Shown: in pieces, positions 7,833 to 17,989 of the stretch
Layout: each line of letters starts with the position of its first letter
Position numbering within the stretch: the stretch's first letter is position 1
NCBI GenBank assembly: GCA_000771265.1
Contig: JDUB01000022.1
Span: 1 to 40,685, forward strand
Reading direction: 5' to 3'
Source: Bifidobacterium thermophilum DSM 20210
GTDB lineage: Bacteria; Actinomycetota; Actinomycetes; Actinomycetales; Bifidobacteriaceae
Length of the DNA: 40,685 bases
Notes under the pieces: generated by a model
Databases searched by the model: none
What the model was told of the DNA's origin: nothing
Seen by the model: only the letters and a program-made list of their open reading frames with translations
Position numbers and translations under genes: made by a program

Positions 7833-8096
7833 ATGGCAATCGCAATCCGTACCGCAACAGTCAACGATCCAGTCGGCATCCACGCCCGTCCGGCAGCTGA
7901 ATTCGCACAGGCAGCCACCGCTTCCGGTTGCGCGGTCACCATCGCCAAGCGGGGCGGCAATGCTGTCAACGCCGGCAGCATCCTGTCCGTGATGGGACTG
8001 GGCATCAAGCAGGGCGACACCATCGAAATCACCGTGAACGGAGACAACGCGGAAGCCGTCACCGACAACCTCGTCTCGACCCTGATCGAGAACTGA
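7833..8096 (+). CDS. ptsH: Phosphocarrier protein HPr
   Basis: HPr is the small cytosolic carrier that receives phosphate from enzyme I and passes it to PTS permeases. The 87-residue protein MAIAIRTATVNDPVGIHARP has the active histidine (His17) in the GIHARP motif and the SILSVMGLGIKQGD region around the serine that corresponds to Ser46 of Gram-positive HPr. An ATG nine bases earlier is in frame, but AAAGGAG at 7818-7824 points to the ATG at 7833. It is followed by a strong hairpin terminator at 8180-8215, so it is probably monocistronic. Confidence 0.96.
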   Translation: MAIAIRTATVNDPVGIHARPAAEFAQAATASGCAVTIAKRGGNAVNAGSILSVMGLGIKQGDTIEITVNGDNAEAVTDNLVSTLIEN

Positions 8097-8179
8097 CCAA
8101 GGGAAAGCTAGGGCTGAGCAGGGACTGAAGTCAGGCGAATCCGGACCATGCCCCGTCCTCACACACACCCACGAACCAA

Positions 8180-8215
8180 GTAAGCCGTCCCGTTTTGACA
8201 ACCGGGGCGGCTTAC
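8180..8215 (+). terminator. Terminator hairpin after ptsH
   Basis: GTAAGCCGTCCC (8180-8191) pairs with GGGGCGGCTTAC (8204-8215), including one G-T wobble, around a 12-base loop. It lies 84 bp after the ptsH stop and before the lacI-type promoter. The T-run is weak. Confidence 0.75.
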
Positions 8216-8309
8216 TGCTATCAGCGCGACGCCGGAGCACTGGTACACCGGGTATACCGCCGATACCGCCGCCACCGGAGCACGGCGGGGCGCAGCCCGG
8301 CGAACACGG

Positions 8310-8340
8310 TTGCACGGCTGACGCCTCGAACCGCTATAAT
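8310..8340 (+). promoter_or_regulatory. Promoter of the LacI-type regulator
   Basis: A consensus -10 TATAAT at 8335-8340 is preceded by TTGCAC at 8310-8315, a rather long 19-bp spacing. The ATG lies 65 bp downstream, and an operator-like palindrome covers the expected transcript start. Confidence 0.6.
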
Positions 8341-8350
8341 CCACACGGCG

Positions 8351-8380
8351 GAAAGCATGTTTACGAAAACAAATGCTTTC
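8351..8380. promoter_or_regulatory. LacI-family operator-like palindrome
   Basis: GAAAGCAT (8351-8358) and ATGCTTTC (8373-8380) are exact inverted repeats. Inside, TGTTTACGAAAACA (8358-8371) is itself a near-palindrome with the CG centre typical of LacI-family and CRE-like sites. It starts 10 bp after the -10, where a bound repressor would block the promoter. It is most simply the autoregulatory site of the gene that follows. Confidence 0.65.
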
Positions 8381-8405
8381 CTGGAATCACTGACTGGGAG
8401 CACAC

Positions 8406-9464
8406 ATGGCATCATCACACGGCAAGCAGAACGGCACCTCAATCACGGACGTCGCCGCCCTAGCCAACGTCTCGATTGCCACCGTCTCACGCGTCCTGTC
8501 AGGCAGAAGAACCAAAGACGACGACATTGCGCGGCGGGTGCGCAAAGCCGCCCACGAACTCAACTATTCGGTCAACAGCGCCGCCAGCGCGTTACGCAGC
8601 GATGTGAGCAACACCATCGCCCTGTCCATGCCGGCGACCTCGACGCTGATGGCCGCAAGCGTGGTCACCGCCGTCAGCGAGGCGGCCAGCGCCGCGCATA
8701 TGCAGCTGCTGCTTGGCATTGACGGCACCGCGGCGGCACAGCATCGGCGCATCAAAGCGTTCTGCGGGCACCCCACCGACGGCATCATCGTTCTGCCGTG
8801 CCCGCACGCCGGTGTGTCCCTCACCCGGGGCATCGTGGCATACACGCCGATCATCCAGCTGCTGGGGTCGACGAATCTGCTGCGGCACGATTGGGTCAGT
8901 ATCGACAATGGCGCTTCCGTCGAATTGGCGGTCACCCATGTCGTCGAACGCGGGGCGAGGTCCGTCGCGTATCTGAGCGATGAGGTCGCCTCCAGCGACG
9001 GCGCGGAAACCCTGCTCGCATTCCAGTCCTCGCTTAACTTGCTGCATGTGCGCGCCGACAGCGAGTGGATGACGATCGCCGATGGGACCGTGCAACGCGG
9101 GTTCTCCGATACCATGCGGATGTTCGCCGGCCGCGGGACGGACCAGACCCCCGAAGCGGTAATCTGCTCGTCATCTGACACGGCGATTGGCGTGCTCATC
9201 GCGCTTGGGCAGCTGTCCATCAACGTGCCCGGGCGGGTTCAAGTCGTCAGTTTGCAGGACAACGAGGCCGCGGCGTCCAGCACGCCGGCATTGACTTCGA
9301 TGCGCGCGCCTTTGCAAGAAATGGCTGCGGAGAGCCTGCGGCTTATCGCCAACGCTCAGGCGAACGGATCCGACACCGAGATGGGGACACGGCTCGGGCG
9401 TCATGTGATGTTCCCCCGCCTCGTCATCGCCAGACAATCCACCCGCGAGTCCAACGACGATTGA
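8406..9464 (+). CDS. LacI-family transcriptional regulator
   Basis: This is a sugar-responsive DNA-binding repressor of LacI type. Of 352 residues, about 12-60 form the helix-turn-helix and hinge (SITDVAALANVSIATVSRVLSGRR, then LNYSVNSAASALRS). The rest is a periplasmic-binding-protein-like effector domain with recognisable blocks such as DGIIVLP, WVSIDNGASVELAVTHVVERGARSVAYLS and CSSSDTAIGVLIALGQL. The ATG has GGGAG upstream. The effector cannot be predicted. It sits directly downstream of ptsH on the same strand, but a terminator and its own promoter separate them. The upstream palindrome suggests autoregulation. Confidence 0.92.
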   Translation: MASSHGKQNGTSITDVAALANVSIATVSRVLSGRRTKDDDIARRVRKAAHELNYSVNSAASALRSDVSNTIALSMPATSTLMAASVVTAVSEAASAAHMQLLLGIDGTAAAQHRRIKAFCGHPTDGIIVLPCPHAGVSLTRGIVAYTPIIQLLGSTNLLRHDWVSIDNGASVELAVTHVVERGARSVAYLSDEVASSDGAETLLAFQSSLNLLHVRADSEWMTIADGTVQRGFSDTMRMFAGRGTDQTPEAVICSSSDTAIGVLIALGQLSINVPGRVQVVSLQDNEAAASSTPALTSMRAPLQEMAAESLRLIANAQANGSDTEMGTRLGRHVMFPRLVIARQSTRESNDD

Positions 9465-9493
9465 CGTTGTTTGGGTTAACGTTGTTTGGATTG
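9464..9493. repeat. Tandem 15-bp direct repeat
   Basis: ACGTTGTTTGGGTTA (9464-9478) is followed directly by ACGTTGTTTGGATTG (9479-9493). It starts at the stop codon of the LacI-type gene, in the convergent gap before holB. Function unknown. Confidence 0.6.
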
Positions 9494-9679
9494 ACATGAC
9501 CCTAGCGTACTTTCGTGCTCGGAAGCGGCAACACCCGTCAGGAACAGCGCCTAGGCAGTAGACAGATCGGTGGACGCAAGGGCGGAAGCATCCCGCAGGA
9601 AGGGCGCAAACGGAAGCGCGCCAGAGCGGAAAGGGCGTTACAGCGGAAAACCCTTAGCAGGGCAACACGCCGAGTCGGC

Positions 9680-10831
9680 TCAAACGAGCAAAGCGCAGAA
9701 CAACGCCTCGAACACCAGCAGCGGATTGCCGTTTCCGGCAAGTCTGCGACGAGCCGTCGCAATGTCCTCCAGCCTCCGCACGGCATCCCGGCGCGTCAAT
9801 CTGACCGAAAGCTCGGTGATGGCTGTGCGATTTTCGAGATTGATCAGCCCGACGGCATCATCAGCGTTGTTCTGGATGACGGCGACATCGCGGTACACAC
9901 TCGCCACTGTGGTCAGCGCACGGTCGAGCACATCGCGTGTGCGTCTGGTGGCACGGCGTTTCAGATCATCCTTCTTGCTGATCGCATGGTAGGCGGAACG
10001 CAACTTGGGCGGAATCCGGTCCTTCTCCCCCAGTCCGTTGACCCGTCTGAACTCGCGTTCGTCCTGCTGCGCCTGACGGTCGACATCACTCTGCGCTTGC
10101 GTCTTGGCACTGTCGGTCAGCCGTCCGGCGAGCAGCACCGCGTCCGACGCCCGATGCATGCCGAGTACCCCGACCACGAGCTCATCGCGGTCGGCAAGCA
10201 CCTGATCATTGCCAGCGTATAGCCGGGCAATGCCGATATGTCCTTCAGCGAGCCGCGCCGCACGGGACGCCAAGGCGGGATCGACGCCGTCGTGCTGTTC
10301 CAGGAAGCGCGCCACCGCAGCATTCGAGGGCACCGCCAGATTCACAATACGCGTACGCGAGCGAATCGTCGGCAACACGTCCTGCGCGCTCGGGGCGCAC
10401 AACAGCCAAATCGTATGCTCGGCGGGTTCCTCGATTTCCTTGAGCAGCACGTTGGTCGTGCGTTCGAGCATCCGGTCGACGTCTTCAATGATGATGATGC
10501 GCCACAGCGAAATGCTCGGCATCTGTTCCGACATGCCAATCAACTCGCGGACTTCGTCAATGCCGATAGTCACTTTGTCGGTTGACAAGACCGTGACATC
10601 CGGATGTGTTCCAGCCAACACCAGATGCGCGGCACGCGTCGGTTCGTCGCCGAGCCCATGGTCCGGACTCTCCAAAGCCGCGGCGAAGGCCTTGGCGACA
10701 TTCGAGCGCCCCGATCCGGGAGGCCCGCAAATCAGCCATGATTGGGCGATGGCCGCAGGGTCGCCGGCCGCAATCGCACTCAGCTGACTGACCACGGGCT
10801 GCTGCCCAACAATCGAATCCCATACACTCAT
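9680..10831 (-). CDS. holB: DNA polymerase III subunit delta' (clamp loader)
   Basis: HolB is the delta' subunit of the clamp loader that puts the beta clamp on DNA. The 383-residue protein has a P-loop-like GPPGSGRS (36-43), in which the usual Lys is Arg, consistent with a delta' subunit that does not hydrolyse ATP. It also has [10 protein letters not shown] in the Walker B position and [11 protein letters not shown], the SRC/SRT-like sensor region. The ATG at 10831 overlaps the tmk stop by four bases (ATGA), so it is translationally coupled. It is the last gene of topA-tmk-holB. Confidence 0.9.
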   Translation of the reverse strand: MSVWDSIVGQQPVVSQLSAIAAGDPAAIAQSWLICGPPGSGRSNVAKAFAAALESPDHGLGDEPTRAAHLVLAGTHPDVTVLSTDKVTIGIDEVRELIGMSEQMPSISLWRIIIIEDVDRMLERTTNVLLKEIEEPAEHTIWLLCAPSAQDVLPTIRSRTRIVNLAVPSNAAVARFLEQHDGVDPALASRAARLAEGHIGIARLYAGNDQVLADRDELVVGVLGMHRASDAVLLAGRLTDSAKTQAQSDVDRQAQQDEREFRRVNGLGEKDRIPPKLRSAYHAISKKDDLKRRATRRTRDVLDRALTTVASVYRDVAVIQNNADDAVGLINLENRTAITELSVRLTRRDAVRRLEDIATARRRLAGNGNPLLVFEALFCALLV

Positions 10832-11538
10832 GAGCTGTGTTCCCCCGTCTGCCGTACGTCGCCTGATATTTCCGGAATTCCTGATATTTCCGGTATTCCC
10901 GTGGATGCCGCCGCTCCCCCGAGCAGCTGTTCGGCATCGTTACGAATAGTATTCCAGACGGCCTCGATTCCTTGTGACGCATCAACCACCAGGAATCGCG
11001 CAGAATCCGCACGGGCGAGATTCAGGAATTCCTGACGGGTGCGACGCTGGAAATCATAGCCTGCAGATTCCATCCGATCCTCGCCGTGGGTGAGTCGCCT
11101 ATGCGAAACCTGCGGATCGACATCGAGCAAGTATGTGCGTCGCGGCAGCAATCCGCCGGTCGCCCACATGCTCAAACCCCGCACATCATCGACGGTCAGT
11201 TCCCTTCCCCCCGCCTGATACGCGAGCGAAGAGTCAAGGTACCGGTCAGTGATGACGATATCGCCGCGTTCCAACGCCGGAACGATAATCTCCGCTACAT
11301 GCTGGGCACGGTCGGCGGCGAACAAGAGCGCTTCCGTCCTGGGGGCGATATCGCCCCCGTGCAGCAGCATAGTGCGCAATTGCACGCCAAGTTCGGTCCC
11401 GCCGGGTTCGCGCGTCACCACGACGTTTCTGCCCATTCCCGCGAAATAGTCGCGCAGACGTTCGACCTGCGTGGTCTTGCCCGCCCCGTCAACGCCTTCG
11501 AAGGATATGAACAGGCCTGCTGGGGCGTGTGTGGTCAT
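10828..11538 (-). CDS. tmk: Thymidylate kinase
   Basis: This enzyme phosphorylates dTMP to dTDP for DNA synthesis. The 236-residue protein has the P-loop [11 protein letters not shown] (13-23), the TREPGGT motif (42-48), and [11 protein letters not shown] (98-108) with the catalytic Arg. The C-terminus carries an extra tail with GIPEIS repeated twice, encoded by two tandem 18-bp repeats at 10862-10897. Start and stop overlap neighbours: the ATG shares a base with the topA stop (TAATG), and the TGA overlaps the holB ATG. The three genes form one replication-related operon. Confidence 0.95.
   Translation of the reverse strand: MTTHAPAGLFISFEGVDGAGKTTQVERLRDYFAGMGRNVVVTREPGGTELGVQLRTMLLHGGDIAPRTEALLFAADRAQHVAEIIVPALERGDIVITDRYLDSSLAYQAGGRELTVDDVRGLSMWATGGLLPRRTYLLDVDPQVSHRRLTHGEDRMESAGYDFQRRTRQEFLNLARADSARFLVVDASQGIEAVWNTIRNDAEQLLGGAAASTGIPEISGIPEISGDVRQTGEHSS
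10862..10897. repeat. In-frame tandem 18-bp repeat at the 3' end of tmk
   Basis: CCTGATATTTCCGGAATT and CCTGATATTTCCGGTATT lie head to tail and encode a doubled GIPEIS hexapeptide on the minus strand. They differ at one base, pointing to a recent duplication by slippage. Confidence 0.85.
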
Positions 11539-14507
11539 TACTGCTCCTTCGTGGCGGCTGCGCTCTTCGTGCTGCGCTTCGTTCCGGATGCCGATGAGCT
11601 GGCGCCTGCGGTTTTCTTCGTGGTGGTCTTCTTGGTTGCGGTCTTCGCTGTAGACTTCTTCGCCGTCGTCTTCTTGGCCGTCGTCTTGGAACCGGACTTC
11701 GAAGCACCACGCCGGGTGCGCCGCTTGGACGGGCCCGCAGCACGTTTCTCGGCGAGCAGTCGGAACGCCTCCTGCGGATCGATTGATTCGGGCGTGTACT
11801 GCTTGGGCAGCGTGCGATTCGTCTCACCGTCGGTGATATACGCCCCGTAGAAGCCGTCCTTGATAGTCACGGGCTTGCCGGTCTCCGGGTCGTTGCCGAG
11901 GGTACGCAGCGGCGGTTTGGCGGAGCCACGGCCGCGGCCACGCCCATACTTCGGCTGGGCGAATAGCTCTTGGGCTTTCGCCAAATCCACAGTGAAGATC
12001 TCGTCCTCGCTGCCCAACGACCGCGTCTCGGAACCGCCATCGGCCGTGGTCTTGGTCAGATACGGGCCGTAGCGGCCGTTGCTTGCGGAAATGGTCGCCT
12101 GCTTGATTTCGCCGGTCTTCGCATCCGTCTCCTCGACCGTACCGACGACACGCGGCAGACTCAGCAGCTGCAACGCCTGCTCCAAGGTCACGGTCTCAGG
12201 CTTCATTGACTTGAACAACGACGCCATCTTCGGTTTCGGGGCGCTGCTCTTCTTGCTGCTTTTGGCCCCTGCCGCCTTGCTCTGCGCATCCTGCGACTGC
12301 GGGATGGTCAGCGAGACATACGGGCCGAATCGGCCGTTGCGCACTTCGACAATGCCGCCTGTCGCCGGATCGGTGCCCAGTTCACGCGGACCGCCGGCGT
12401 TGCTTTCAATCAGCTCATGACCTTTCTCGACGGTCAGCTCGTCGGGGGCGAGCGTCGGCGGCAGGGATGCCCGCTTGGGATTGCCTTCGGCATCCAGATG
12501 ATTCATATCCTCGAGATACGGGCCGTAACGTCCGACGCGCACATGCAGGCCGTCACCGATTTCAATGGTGTTAATCGCACGGGCATCAATCTCACCCAGT
12601 TGCGCGACCTGCTGTTGCAAGCCTTCATGTGCTTCATCGGCGTTCGCCGCCGTACCGTCGCCGGACCCGAAATAAAAGCGGGTCAGCCACTCCTTGCCGG
12701 TCTCCTTGCCACGGGCGATGCGGTCGAGGCCGTTTTCCATATCCGCTGTGAACTGGTAATCCACATACTTGGGGAAATTCGTCTCCAGCAGCTTGACCAC
12801 AGCGAACGCAAGCCATGAGGGAATCAGCGCCCGGCCGCGTTCATACACGTAACCGCGGTCGATAATCGTGGAGATGATGCTCGCGTAGGTGGACGGGCGG
12901 CCGATCTCCTTGGCTTCCAAAGTCTTGACCAGCGAAGCCTCCGTGTATCGGGCCGGCGGCTGCGTCTCATGACCATCCGCCTGGACATCGTCGGCGGCGA
13001 GCACGTCTCCCGGGTGCATCGGAGGTAAGGAGACGTTTTCGCTCTCTTTGCCCGACTTGCCGCGCGTCGCGAGCTGCGCCCCGCTTGCCGAAGCTCCGCT
13101 CACAGAGGTGGATGCCGATTGCGCGGGATGCTTGCCTTCGCCGGTCGCCCGCATGAATCCGGGGAATTCGATAACCGTGCCGGAGGCTTGGAACACCGCC
13201 TCGCCGCGGGACCCGGCGGCCGCGTTCAGGCGAACGGTAGCCGTCGAACCGGTGGCGTCGGCCATCTGCGACGCCAAGGTGCGCTGCCAGATCAGCCGGT
13301 AGAGTTTCGCTTGGTCCGCAGGCACTTTATGCGCCACATCGTCAGGATCGCGGAAGCTGGAACCCGCCGGACGGATGCATTCGTGCGCCTCCTGCGCGCC
13401 CGCGGTCTTGGTCGCGTACTGTTTCGGGGCGTCGGAGAGGAATTTCTTGCCGAAGTGGAATTCGACAGCGTTGCGCGCCGCAGCGATCGCCTCCTGCGAC
13501 AGGGTGACGGAATCGGTACGCATATATGTGATGAAACCGTTCTCGTACAGCCCCTGCGCGGCCCGCATCGTCTGGCGGGAGCTCATGCCGAGCCGGTTGC
13601 CGGCCGTCTGCTGCAAAGTGGATGTGGTGAACGGTGGCAGCGGACGTCTGCGATACGGGCGGGATTCCATCGATTCCACGGTGAATGGCGCTTCGCGCAA
13701 CACCTGCGCAACCTCCGCGGCCCCTTCGGCGTCCAACTGGCAGACATTGTCCGCGAAGCCCGCCGGCGTGAGCTTGCCGTCCGCGCCGAAATCCTTGGAT
13801 GTAGCGAGTCGTTTACCGCCGAGCTGCACCATACGCGCGTCAAAGCGCACCGGTTCGCCTTCTGCACCCGGCGCCGACAGCGTCGCCACGACATCCCAGT
13901 AGGGGGCCTTGACGAAGGCCATACGCTCGCGTTCCCGCTCGACGATCAGGCGCGTGGCCACCGACTGTACACGGCCGGCCGACAATCCCGGACCGACCTT
14001 GCGCCACAGCACTGGCGAAAGCTCATAGCCATAGAGACGGTCAAGCACACGCCGGGTCTCCTGCGCGTCCACCATATGGTCGTCAACATCTCGAGTGTTG
14101 GTCAACGATGCCTTGATCGCCTCAGGCGTGATTTCATGGAACACCATGCGCTTGATGGGGACCTTCGGCTTGAGGGTCTGCACGAGATGCCATGCAATCG
14201 CTTCGCCTTCGCGATCCTCATCAGTCGCCAGATAGAGCTCGTCGGCGTTTTTCAACGCGTCCTTGAGCTGCGACACGGTTTTCTTCTTGTCAGGGCCGAC
14301 GATGTAATACGGCTCGAATCCGTCATTCACATCAACGCCGAACTTGCCGAATTTGTCCTTCTTCGATGCGGGCACCTGGCTTGGCTGGGCAAGGTCGCGA
14401 ATATGACCGACCGATGCGAGCACGGTATATCCATCCCCGAGGTATCCCGCGATTTTCTTCGCTTTCGTCGGAGACTCCACGATAACGAGCTTTGTGCCGG
14501 CTGTCAT
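11538..14507 (-). CDS. topA: DNA topoisomerase I
   Basis: Type IA topoisomerase that relaxes negative supercoils. Of 989 residues, the TOPRIM domain is at the N-terminus ([19 protein letters not shown] with catalytic Glu11; [10 protein letters not shown] with Asp96, Asp98 and Glu100). The active-site Tyr is about 328 in [14 protein letters not shown]. There are repeated topo C-terminal modules ([24 protein letters not shown] and a [12 protein letters not shown] segment). The tail of about 60 residues is Lys/Thr/Ala-rich (TAKK, TTKK repeats), as in actinobacterial TopA, and likely binds DNA non-specifically. The ATG start has GGAGG upstream. The stop overlaps tmk. Confidence 0.96.
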   Translation of the reverse strand: MTAGTKLVIVESPTKAKKIAGYLGDGYTVLASVGHIRDLAQPSQVPASKKDKFGKFGVDVNDGFEPYYIVGPDKKKTVSQLKDALKNADELYLATDEDREGEAIAWHLVQTLKPKVPIKRMVFHEITPEAIKASLTNTRDVDDHMVDAQETRRVLDRLYGYELSPVLWRKVGPGLSAGRVQSVATRLIVERERERMAFVKAPYWDVVATLSAPGAEGEPVRFDARMVQLGGKRLATSKDFGADGKLTPAGFADNVCQLDAEGAAEVAQVLREAPFTVESMESRPYRRRPLPPFTTSTLQQTAGNRLGMSSRQTMRAAQGLYENGFITYMRTDSVTLSQEAIAAARNAVEFHFGKKFLSDAPKQYATKTAGAQEAHECIRPAGSSFRDPDDVAHKVPADQAKLYRLIWQRTLASQMADATGSTATVRLNAAAGSRGEAVFQASGTVIEFPGFMRATGEGKHPAQSASTSVSGASASGAQLATRGKSGKESENVSLPPMHPGDVLAADDVQADGHETQPPARYTEASLVKTLEAKEIGRPSTYASIISTIIDRGYVYERGRALIPSWLAFAVVKLLETNFPKYVDYQFTADMENGLDRIARGKETGKEWLTRFYFGSGDGTAANADEAHEGLQQQVAQLGEIDARAINTIEIGDGLHVRVGRYGPYLEDMNHLDAEGNPKRASLPPTLAPDELTVEKGHELIESNAGGPRELGTDPATGGIVEVRNGRFGPYVSLTIPQSQDAQSKAAGAKSSKKSSAPKPKMASLFKSMKPETVTLEQALQLLSLPRVVGTVEETDAKTGEIKQATISASNGRYGPYLTKTTADGGSETRSLGSEDEIFTVDLAKAQELFAQPKYGRGRGRGSAKPPLRTLGNDPETGKPVTIKDGFYGAYITDGETNRTLPKQYTPESIDPQEAFRLLAEKRAAGPSKRRTRRGASKSGSKTTAKKTTAKKSTAKTATKKTTTKKTAGASSSASGTKRSTKSAAATKEQ

Positions 14508-14584
14508 TGCCCCTCCTTACGTACTGCTTACGGAACGCCATAATACTCACGGCGTATGGTCAACGCCGTATCTGGTGTGCCGTG

Positions 14585-15910
14585 CTACTTTGACGGCGGG
14601 GCCGGCGGGGCGCCGACCAGACCGAGTTTTGTCAACGGTGAAGCGGTGAGTTGGCGCATCGCGAGCACAAGCCCGAATACCAGCATCGACACGCCGCACA
14701 CCAGCAGGGTCGTCGCCGCGCAGGCACCGGATTGCGTCCAGCTCGCGCCCAGCGAAAGCCCCGGTTCAATCTGCCACACGAGATACGCCCCGTACAAGCT
14801 GATCATGATGCCACCGGTGATCATCACGCTGCCGACAATCTGGATACTCGCCGAAGCCGAACGGGTGCCGATTTCATCCATGCCGGATGTGCGTGTGCAG
14901 GCGAGCACCAGCAACGCCCATCCGCCGACGATCAGCAGGCTCATCACCACATCCGTAGGGCGATGCCACTTTCCGGCGACCAAGGACAACGCAACGAGCA
15001 GCGTATAGGCCGAACCGACTGCGGCGCACGCGGCACGCCAAGCGCGAGGCACCGCGCACACCAGAACCACGACAGCCACCGCGGCGAGCAACGTATGCCC
15101 CGACGGCGCAGTATTGCTGGCTGAAGAATTGATATTCTGCAGGTACGGGCGAGGCAGGACGCCTTTCAACAGCGAAGACCCGTAGCACAGGCCGGCGAAT
15201 ACGACTAGCTGGCCGAGCAGCCACCACCGCTTGCGGACCGCGGCGACAACGATTCCGACGAGTGCGAAGACGACGCTGATGGCGATCACCGTACTCGACA
15301 CCGCGAGCAGATGCACCAGCGATTGCAGCCACGACGGCAGCGAGGTGTTGAGTCGAAGCCACACTTCGTCATCGAAATTCTGCCCGTTTGCCGTGCGCAC
15401 GCCAAGCCACCACATGCCAGCGGCCGCGGCGAGCAACAACAGCCCGAACACCACGCACAGAATTCTGCTGGACAGCCGCGGGTGGACGGCGAGCGGGTCG
15501 ACCCGAGCGAGTCCCCGATCCATATCGTCCATTGCCGGATTGTCGGCGATACGCCCGGGCAGATCCGCCTGCGGTGCATCCGCCGGCGCCGAGTCCGACT
15601 GCGGGGGGAAAGCCAGCGGACCGTCAAAACCCGGGGCGTCCGCCGTCTGCGGTTCGAATGGTGTGAACGCCAAGGATGACCGGGATTGTTCTTGTCCATC
15701 ATGGTGATCGGGAATCGGCGCGAACACCGGGACCGATGACGCGGACAGGGCCGGGGCCGGCGAACCCGACGTGGTGGTCTGCCGCGCATTCGTTCCCGTG
15801 CTTTCCCGTGGAGCCGGGGGTTGCGGAGTTTGACCGGGCTGGTCGACGGGACCGGGCCGGGTAGCTTGACCGTCCTGCGGTGTCAACGGCTCTTGTTCAT
15901 TCTCATCCAT
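14585..15910 (-). CDS. PAP2-superfamily membrane phosphatase with long Pro-rich N-terminus
   Basis: Probably a membrane lipid-phosphate phosphatase such as undecaprenyl-pyrophosphate or phosphatidate phosphatase. The first ~130 residues are Pro/Ser/Thr/Gln-rich and disordered-looking. About six hydrophobic segments follow from residue 149. PAP2 motifs are KGVLPRP (249-255), PSGHT (269-273) and GKWHRPTD (His316, Asp320). Hydrophobic segments after the catalytic core suggest extra membrane helices. I use the ATG at 15910; a GTG two codons upstream (15916) is possible, and neither has a strong ribosome binding site. It is the first gene after topA in the other direction of reading, separated by 77 bp. 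Confidence 0.85.
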   Translation of the reverse strand: MDENEQEPLTPQDGQATRPGPVDQPGQTPQPPAPRESTGTNARQTTTSGSPAPALSASSVPVFAPIPDHHDGQEQSRSSLAFTPFEPQTADAPGFDGPLAFPPQSDSAPADAPQADLPGRIADNPAMDDMDRGLARVDPLAVHPRLSSRILCVVFGLLLLAAAAGMWWLGVRTANGQNFDDEVWLRLNTSLPSWLQSLVHLLAVSSTVIAISVVFALVGIVVAAVRKRWWLLGQLVVFAGLCYGSSLLKGVLPRPYLQNINSSASNTAPSGHTLLAAVAVVVLVCAVPRAWRAACAAVGSAYTLLVALSLVAGKWHRPTDVVMSLLIVGGWALLVLACTRTSGMDEIGTRSASASIQIVGSVMITGGIMISLYGAYLVWQIEPGLSLGASWTQSGACAATTLLVCGVSMLVFGLVLAMRQLTASPLTKLGLVGAPPAPPSK

Positions 15911-15934
15911 AGTCACCGACTATACCTGCCGCAC

Positions 15935-15965
15935 CCGTACGTGACACATCTCTGTGCATGTACGG
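15935..15965 (-). terminator. Hairpin after the ABC permease gene
   Basis: CCGTAC (15935-15940) pairs with GTACGG (15960-15965), with an inner CACA/TGTG stem around TCTC. It lies 32-62 bp beyond the permease stop on the minus strand and just upstream of the PAP2 gene. It may be a terminator, without a clear T-run. Confidence 0.45.
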
Positions 15966-15996
15966 AAACCCGTATCTAAACGGTATACCCACATCG

Positions 15997-17277
15997 CTAT
16001 CCATGTTGCAATGCCCCAATCGGACTAATGCGTGATGCTCGGACAGCAGGGCATATTCCTGCCGTTACCCCCGATATCACGCCGATGAGAGGACCAAGCA
16101 GCAGAAGTGATAAATCGACTACCGCAGTCCATGACTGTGTAATGCTCACCACCAGAATGATCACCAATCCGATATTGCCCCCGAGCAATCCACCGATGAC
16201 GCCAATAACAGCGGTTTCAGCGATGATCTGCAACGCAATATCAGTTGCTCTAGCTCCAAGAGATCGCCTCAGGCCAAACTCGGGAATCCGTTCGGTTACC
16301 GATGCCATGGTCGCACTCGCAATGCTCACGCAACCAATCAGTAATGACAGCGCTGCCAGGCCAGCAACCAAACCAGTCATCGATTTGCGTACTCCGCGTG
16401 TTGCCTTTGACCAGTCTTGGGGCGCATCGGCAAGTGCACGTTCCGGCGCGTCAGCACGCAATGCGTACGGAGCCTGACGCGCGATGAGTGAAGCTGCCCC
16501 CGCTTCCGTTGATGCCACGGCACGAGCCGGGTTCCGCTGTGTCGGTGCGCCTAACCAGTCAAGTGCTACCGTGTCAGGAATCACCACAGACGTGTCGAGC
16601 TGCGGGATGCGTGACGAGGACGACATGACCCCAATTACAGAAAATGATTCTCCGCCCAGATAGATTGTTCGCGGGACAGTCAAATCTGTTATTCCCAGCC
16701 GTTTCGCAGTTTGCGATCCCAGCATCGCAGCTCTGATACCTGTATCAACCTGAAAGGGGCCCAATGCCGACCCTGCGGTCATGCCGTGATCGGCGAAACC
16801 GGCTACGTGGTTATCCGCCGCAATCACGCTATAGCCAGGAAGGGTAGAGGCCTGCGTGTACGGGTCCGTTGCAATCGAAAGAGGGTGTGCCTCGTCGTCA
16901 ACGATCCACATCAAGGTCGCATCCGACACACCGTTGAGATTGCACAGGCGCTCCGCCGTATCGATCGGAAAGCCCAAAGATGCATCGCCAGCGAGCTTCG
17001 GCTCCTGATCGGTGACCCTTACTGTGGTCGCTTCAAGCTGCGAGAATCCGTCGCTGATTTGTCCAGTGGCAGTCTGAACGATTCCGGTAACCGCGACGAA
17101 AACCGCCACGCCCAGTACCGTTCCGAACAAAGTCCATATTGTGCGCCCCGGCTGAGCACACAGCGACGCAATGACTTCATGGAGCACGTCAACACGGCGA
17201 ATGCTTGAGCCGCGGTGCCGGTCTGGCCGCGATCCATTCCCCGGATAGCCAGTATGCAAGTTCCATTCCCTATTCAT
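15997..17277 (-). CDS. ABC transporter permease, FtsX/MacB type
   Basis: Membrane subunit of a MacB-like ABC exporter or mechanotransmitter. The 426-residue protein has one membrane segment near 46-66 (WTLFGTVLGVAVFVAVTGI), a large extracytoplasmic domain, then three segments from about 300 (VAGLAALSLLIGCVSIASA; AETAVIGVIGGLLGGNIGLVIILVV; LLLLGPLIGVISGVTAG). The conserved FtsX pattern SVTERIPEFGLRRSLGARATDI follows the second segment, and the C-terminus RASRISPIGALQHG is typical of the family. The ATG overlaps the ATPase gene by 8 bp. Base composition is visibly less GC-rich than in the flanking core genes. Confidence 0.88.
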   Translation of the reverse strand: MNREWNLHTGYPGNGSRPDRHRGSSIRRVDVLHEVIASLCAQPGRTIWTLFGTVLGVAVFVAVTGIVQTATGQISDGFSQLEATTVRVTDQEPKLAGDASLGFPIDTAERLCNLNGVSDATLMWIVDDEAHPLSIATDPYTQASTLPGYSVIAADNHVAGFADHGMTAGSALGPFQVDTGIRAAMLGSQTAKRLGITDLTVPRTIYLGGESFSVIGVMSSSSRIPQLDTSVVIPDTVALDWLGAPTQRNPARAVASTEAGAASLIARQAPYALRADAPERALADAPQDWSKATRGVRKSMTGLVAGLAALSLLIGCVSIASATMASVTERIPEFGLRRSLGARATDIALQIIAETAVIGVIGGLLGGNIGLVIILVVSITQSWTAVVDLSLLLLGPLIGVISGVTAGICPAVRASRISPIGALQHG

Positions 17278-17989
17278 CGGTGTCCTTGTCCACAGGCTGT
17301 GCGCCGTCCGCGATAATCATCCCGTCGCTCATGTGTATCGTGCGATGGGCGAACCGCGCCTGCGCTTCATTATGCGTTACCATCACTACGGTTTGACCTT
17401 CACGATTCAGACTACTGAAGATCTCCATGATTGACTCCGCGCGCCGTGAATCCAAGTTTCCTGTCGGCTCGTCACACACCACAACCCTTGGGTTGTTGCA
17501 AATGGCCCTCGCAATGGCGACACGCTGACGTTCGCCTCCGGACAAATCCAATGGACCGGCGTTCGCCTTATGCTCCAGCCCTACTTTGGAGAGCGCTCGT
17601 CTGGCACGCAACGTACGTTCTTGAGCCGCGACCCCTGCATACAACCCCGACATCGCGACATTCTCCTCGACACTGCGATATGGAAGAAGATGAAAAGCCT
17701 GGAATACGAACCCGATGTATTGGGCTCGTATTTGCGATCTTCTTCGCTCAGGCATATCGTCTGTTCTCAAAGCGTTGAATCGGTACGTGCCACAGGTCGG
17801 AGCATCAAGCAGGCCAAGGATGTTGAGCAACGTCGATTTACCGGCCCCCGAGGGACCAAGAATCGCAACAAACTCGCCTGGCATAACGGACAGCGAAACA
17901 TCACGCAATGCTTCAGTTGGCACGGGACCGGAGTATCTCCTGCCAACGTGCTCAAGTTCGATGAGCGGCGTCACCATCGTGTTTTTCAC
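17270..17989 (-). CDS. ABC transporter ATPase, MacB/LolD type
   Basis: Cytosolic ATPase partner of the FtsX-type permease. The 239-residue protein has Walker A GPSGAGKST (45-53), the Q-loop FVFQAFHLL (Q97), signature LSGGERQRVAIARA (149-162), Walker B VVVCDEPTGNLDS (169-181) and the H-loop VMVTHNE. The start is GTG at 17989 with GGAGG nine bases upstream. It overlaps the adaptor stop by four bases (GTGA), so translation is coupled. An ATG four codons later is less well placed. Adaptor, ATPase and permease form one operon. Confidence 0.92.
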   Translation of the reverse strand: MKNTMVTPLIELEHVGRRYSGPVPTEALRDVSLSVMPGEFVAILGPSGAGKSTLLNILGLLDAPTCGTYRFNALRTDDMPERRRSQIRAQYIGFVFQAFHLLPYRSVEENVAMSGLYAGVAAQERTLRARRALSKVGLEHKANAGPLDLSGGERQRVAIARAICNNPRVVVCDEPTGNLDSRRAESIMEIFSSLNREGQTVVMVTHNEAQARFAHRTIHMSDGMIIADGAQPVDKDTDE

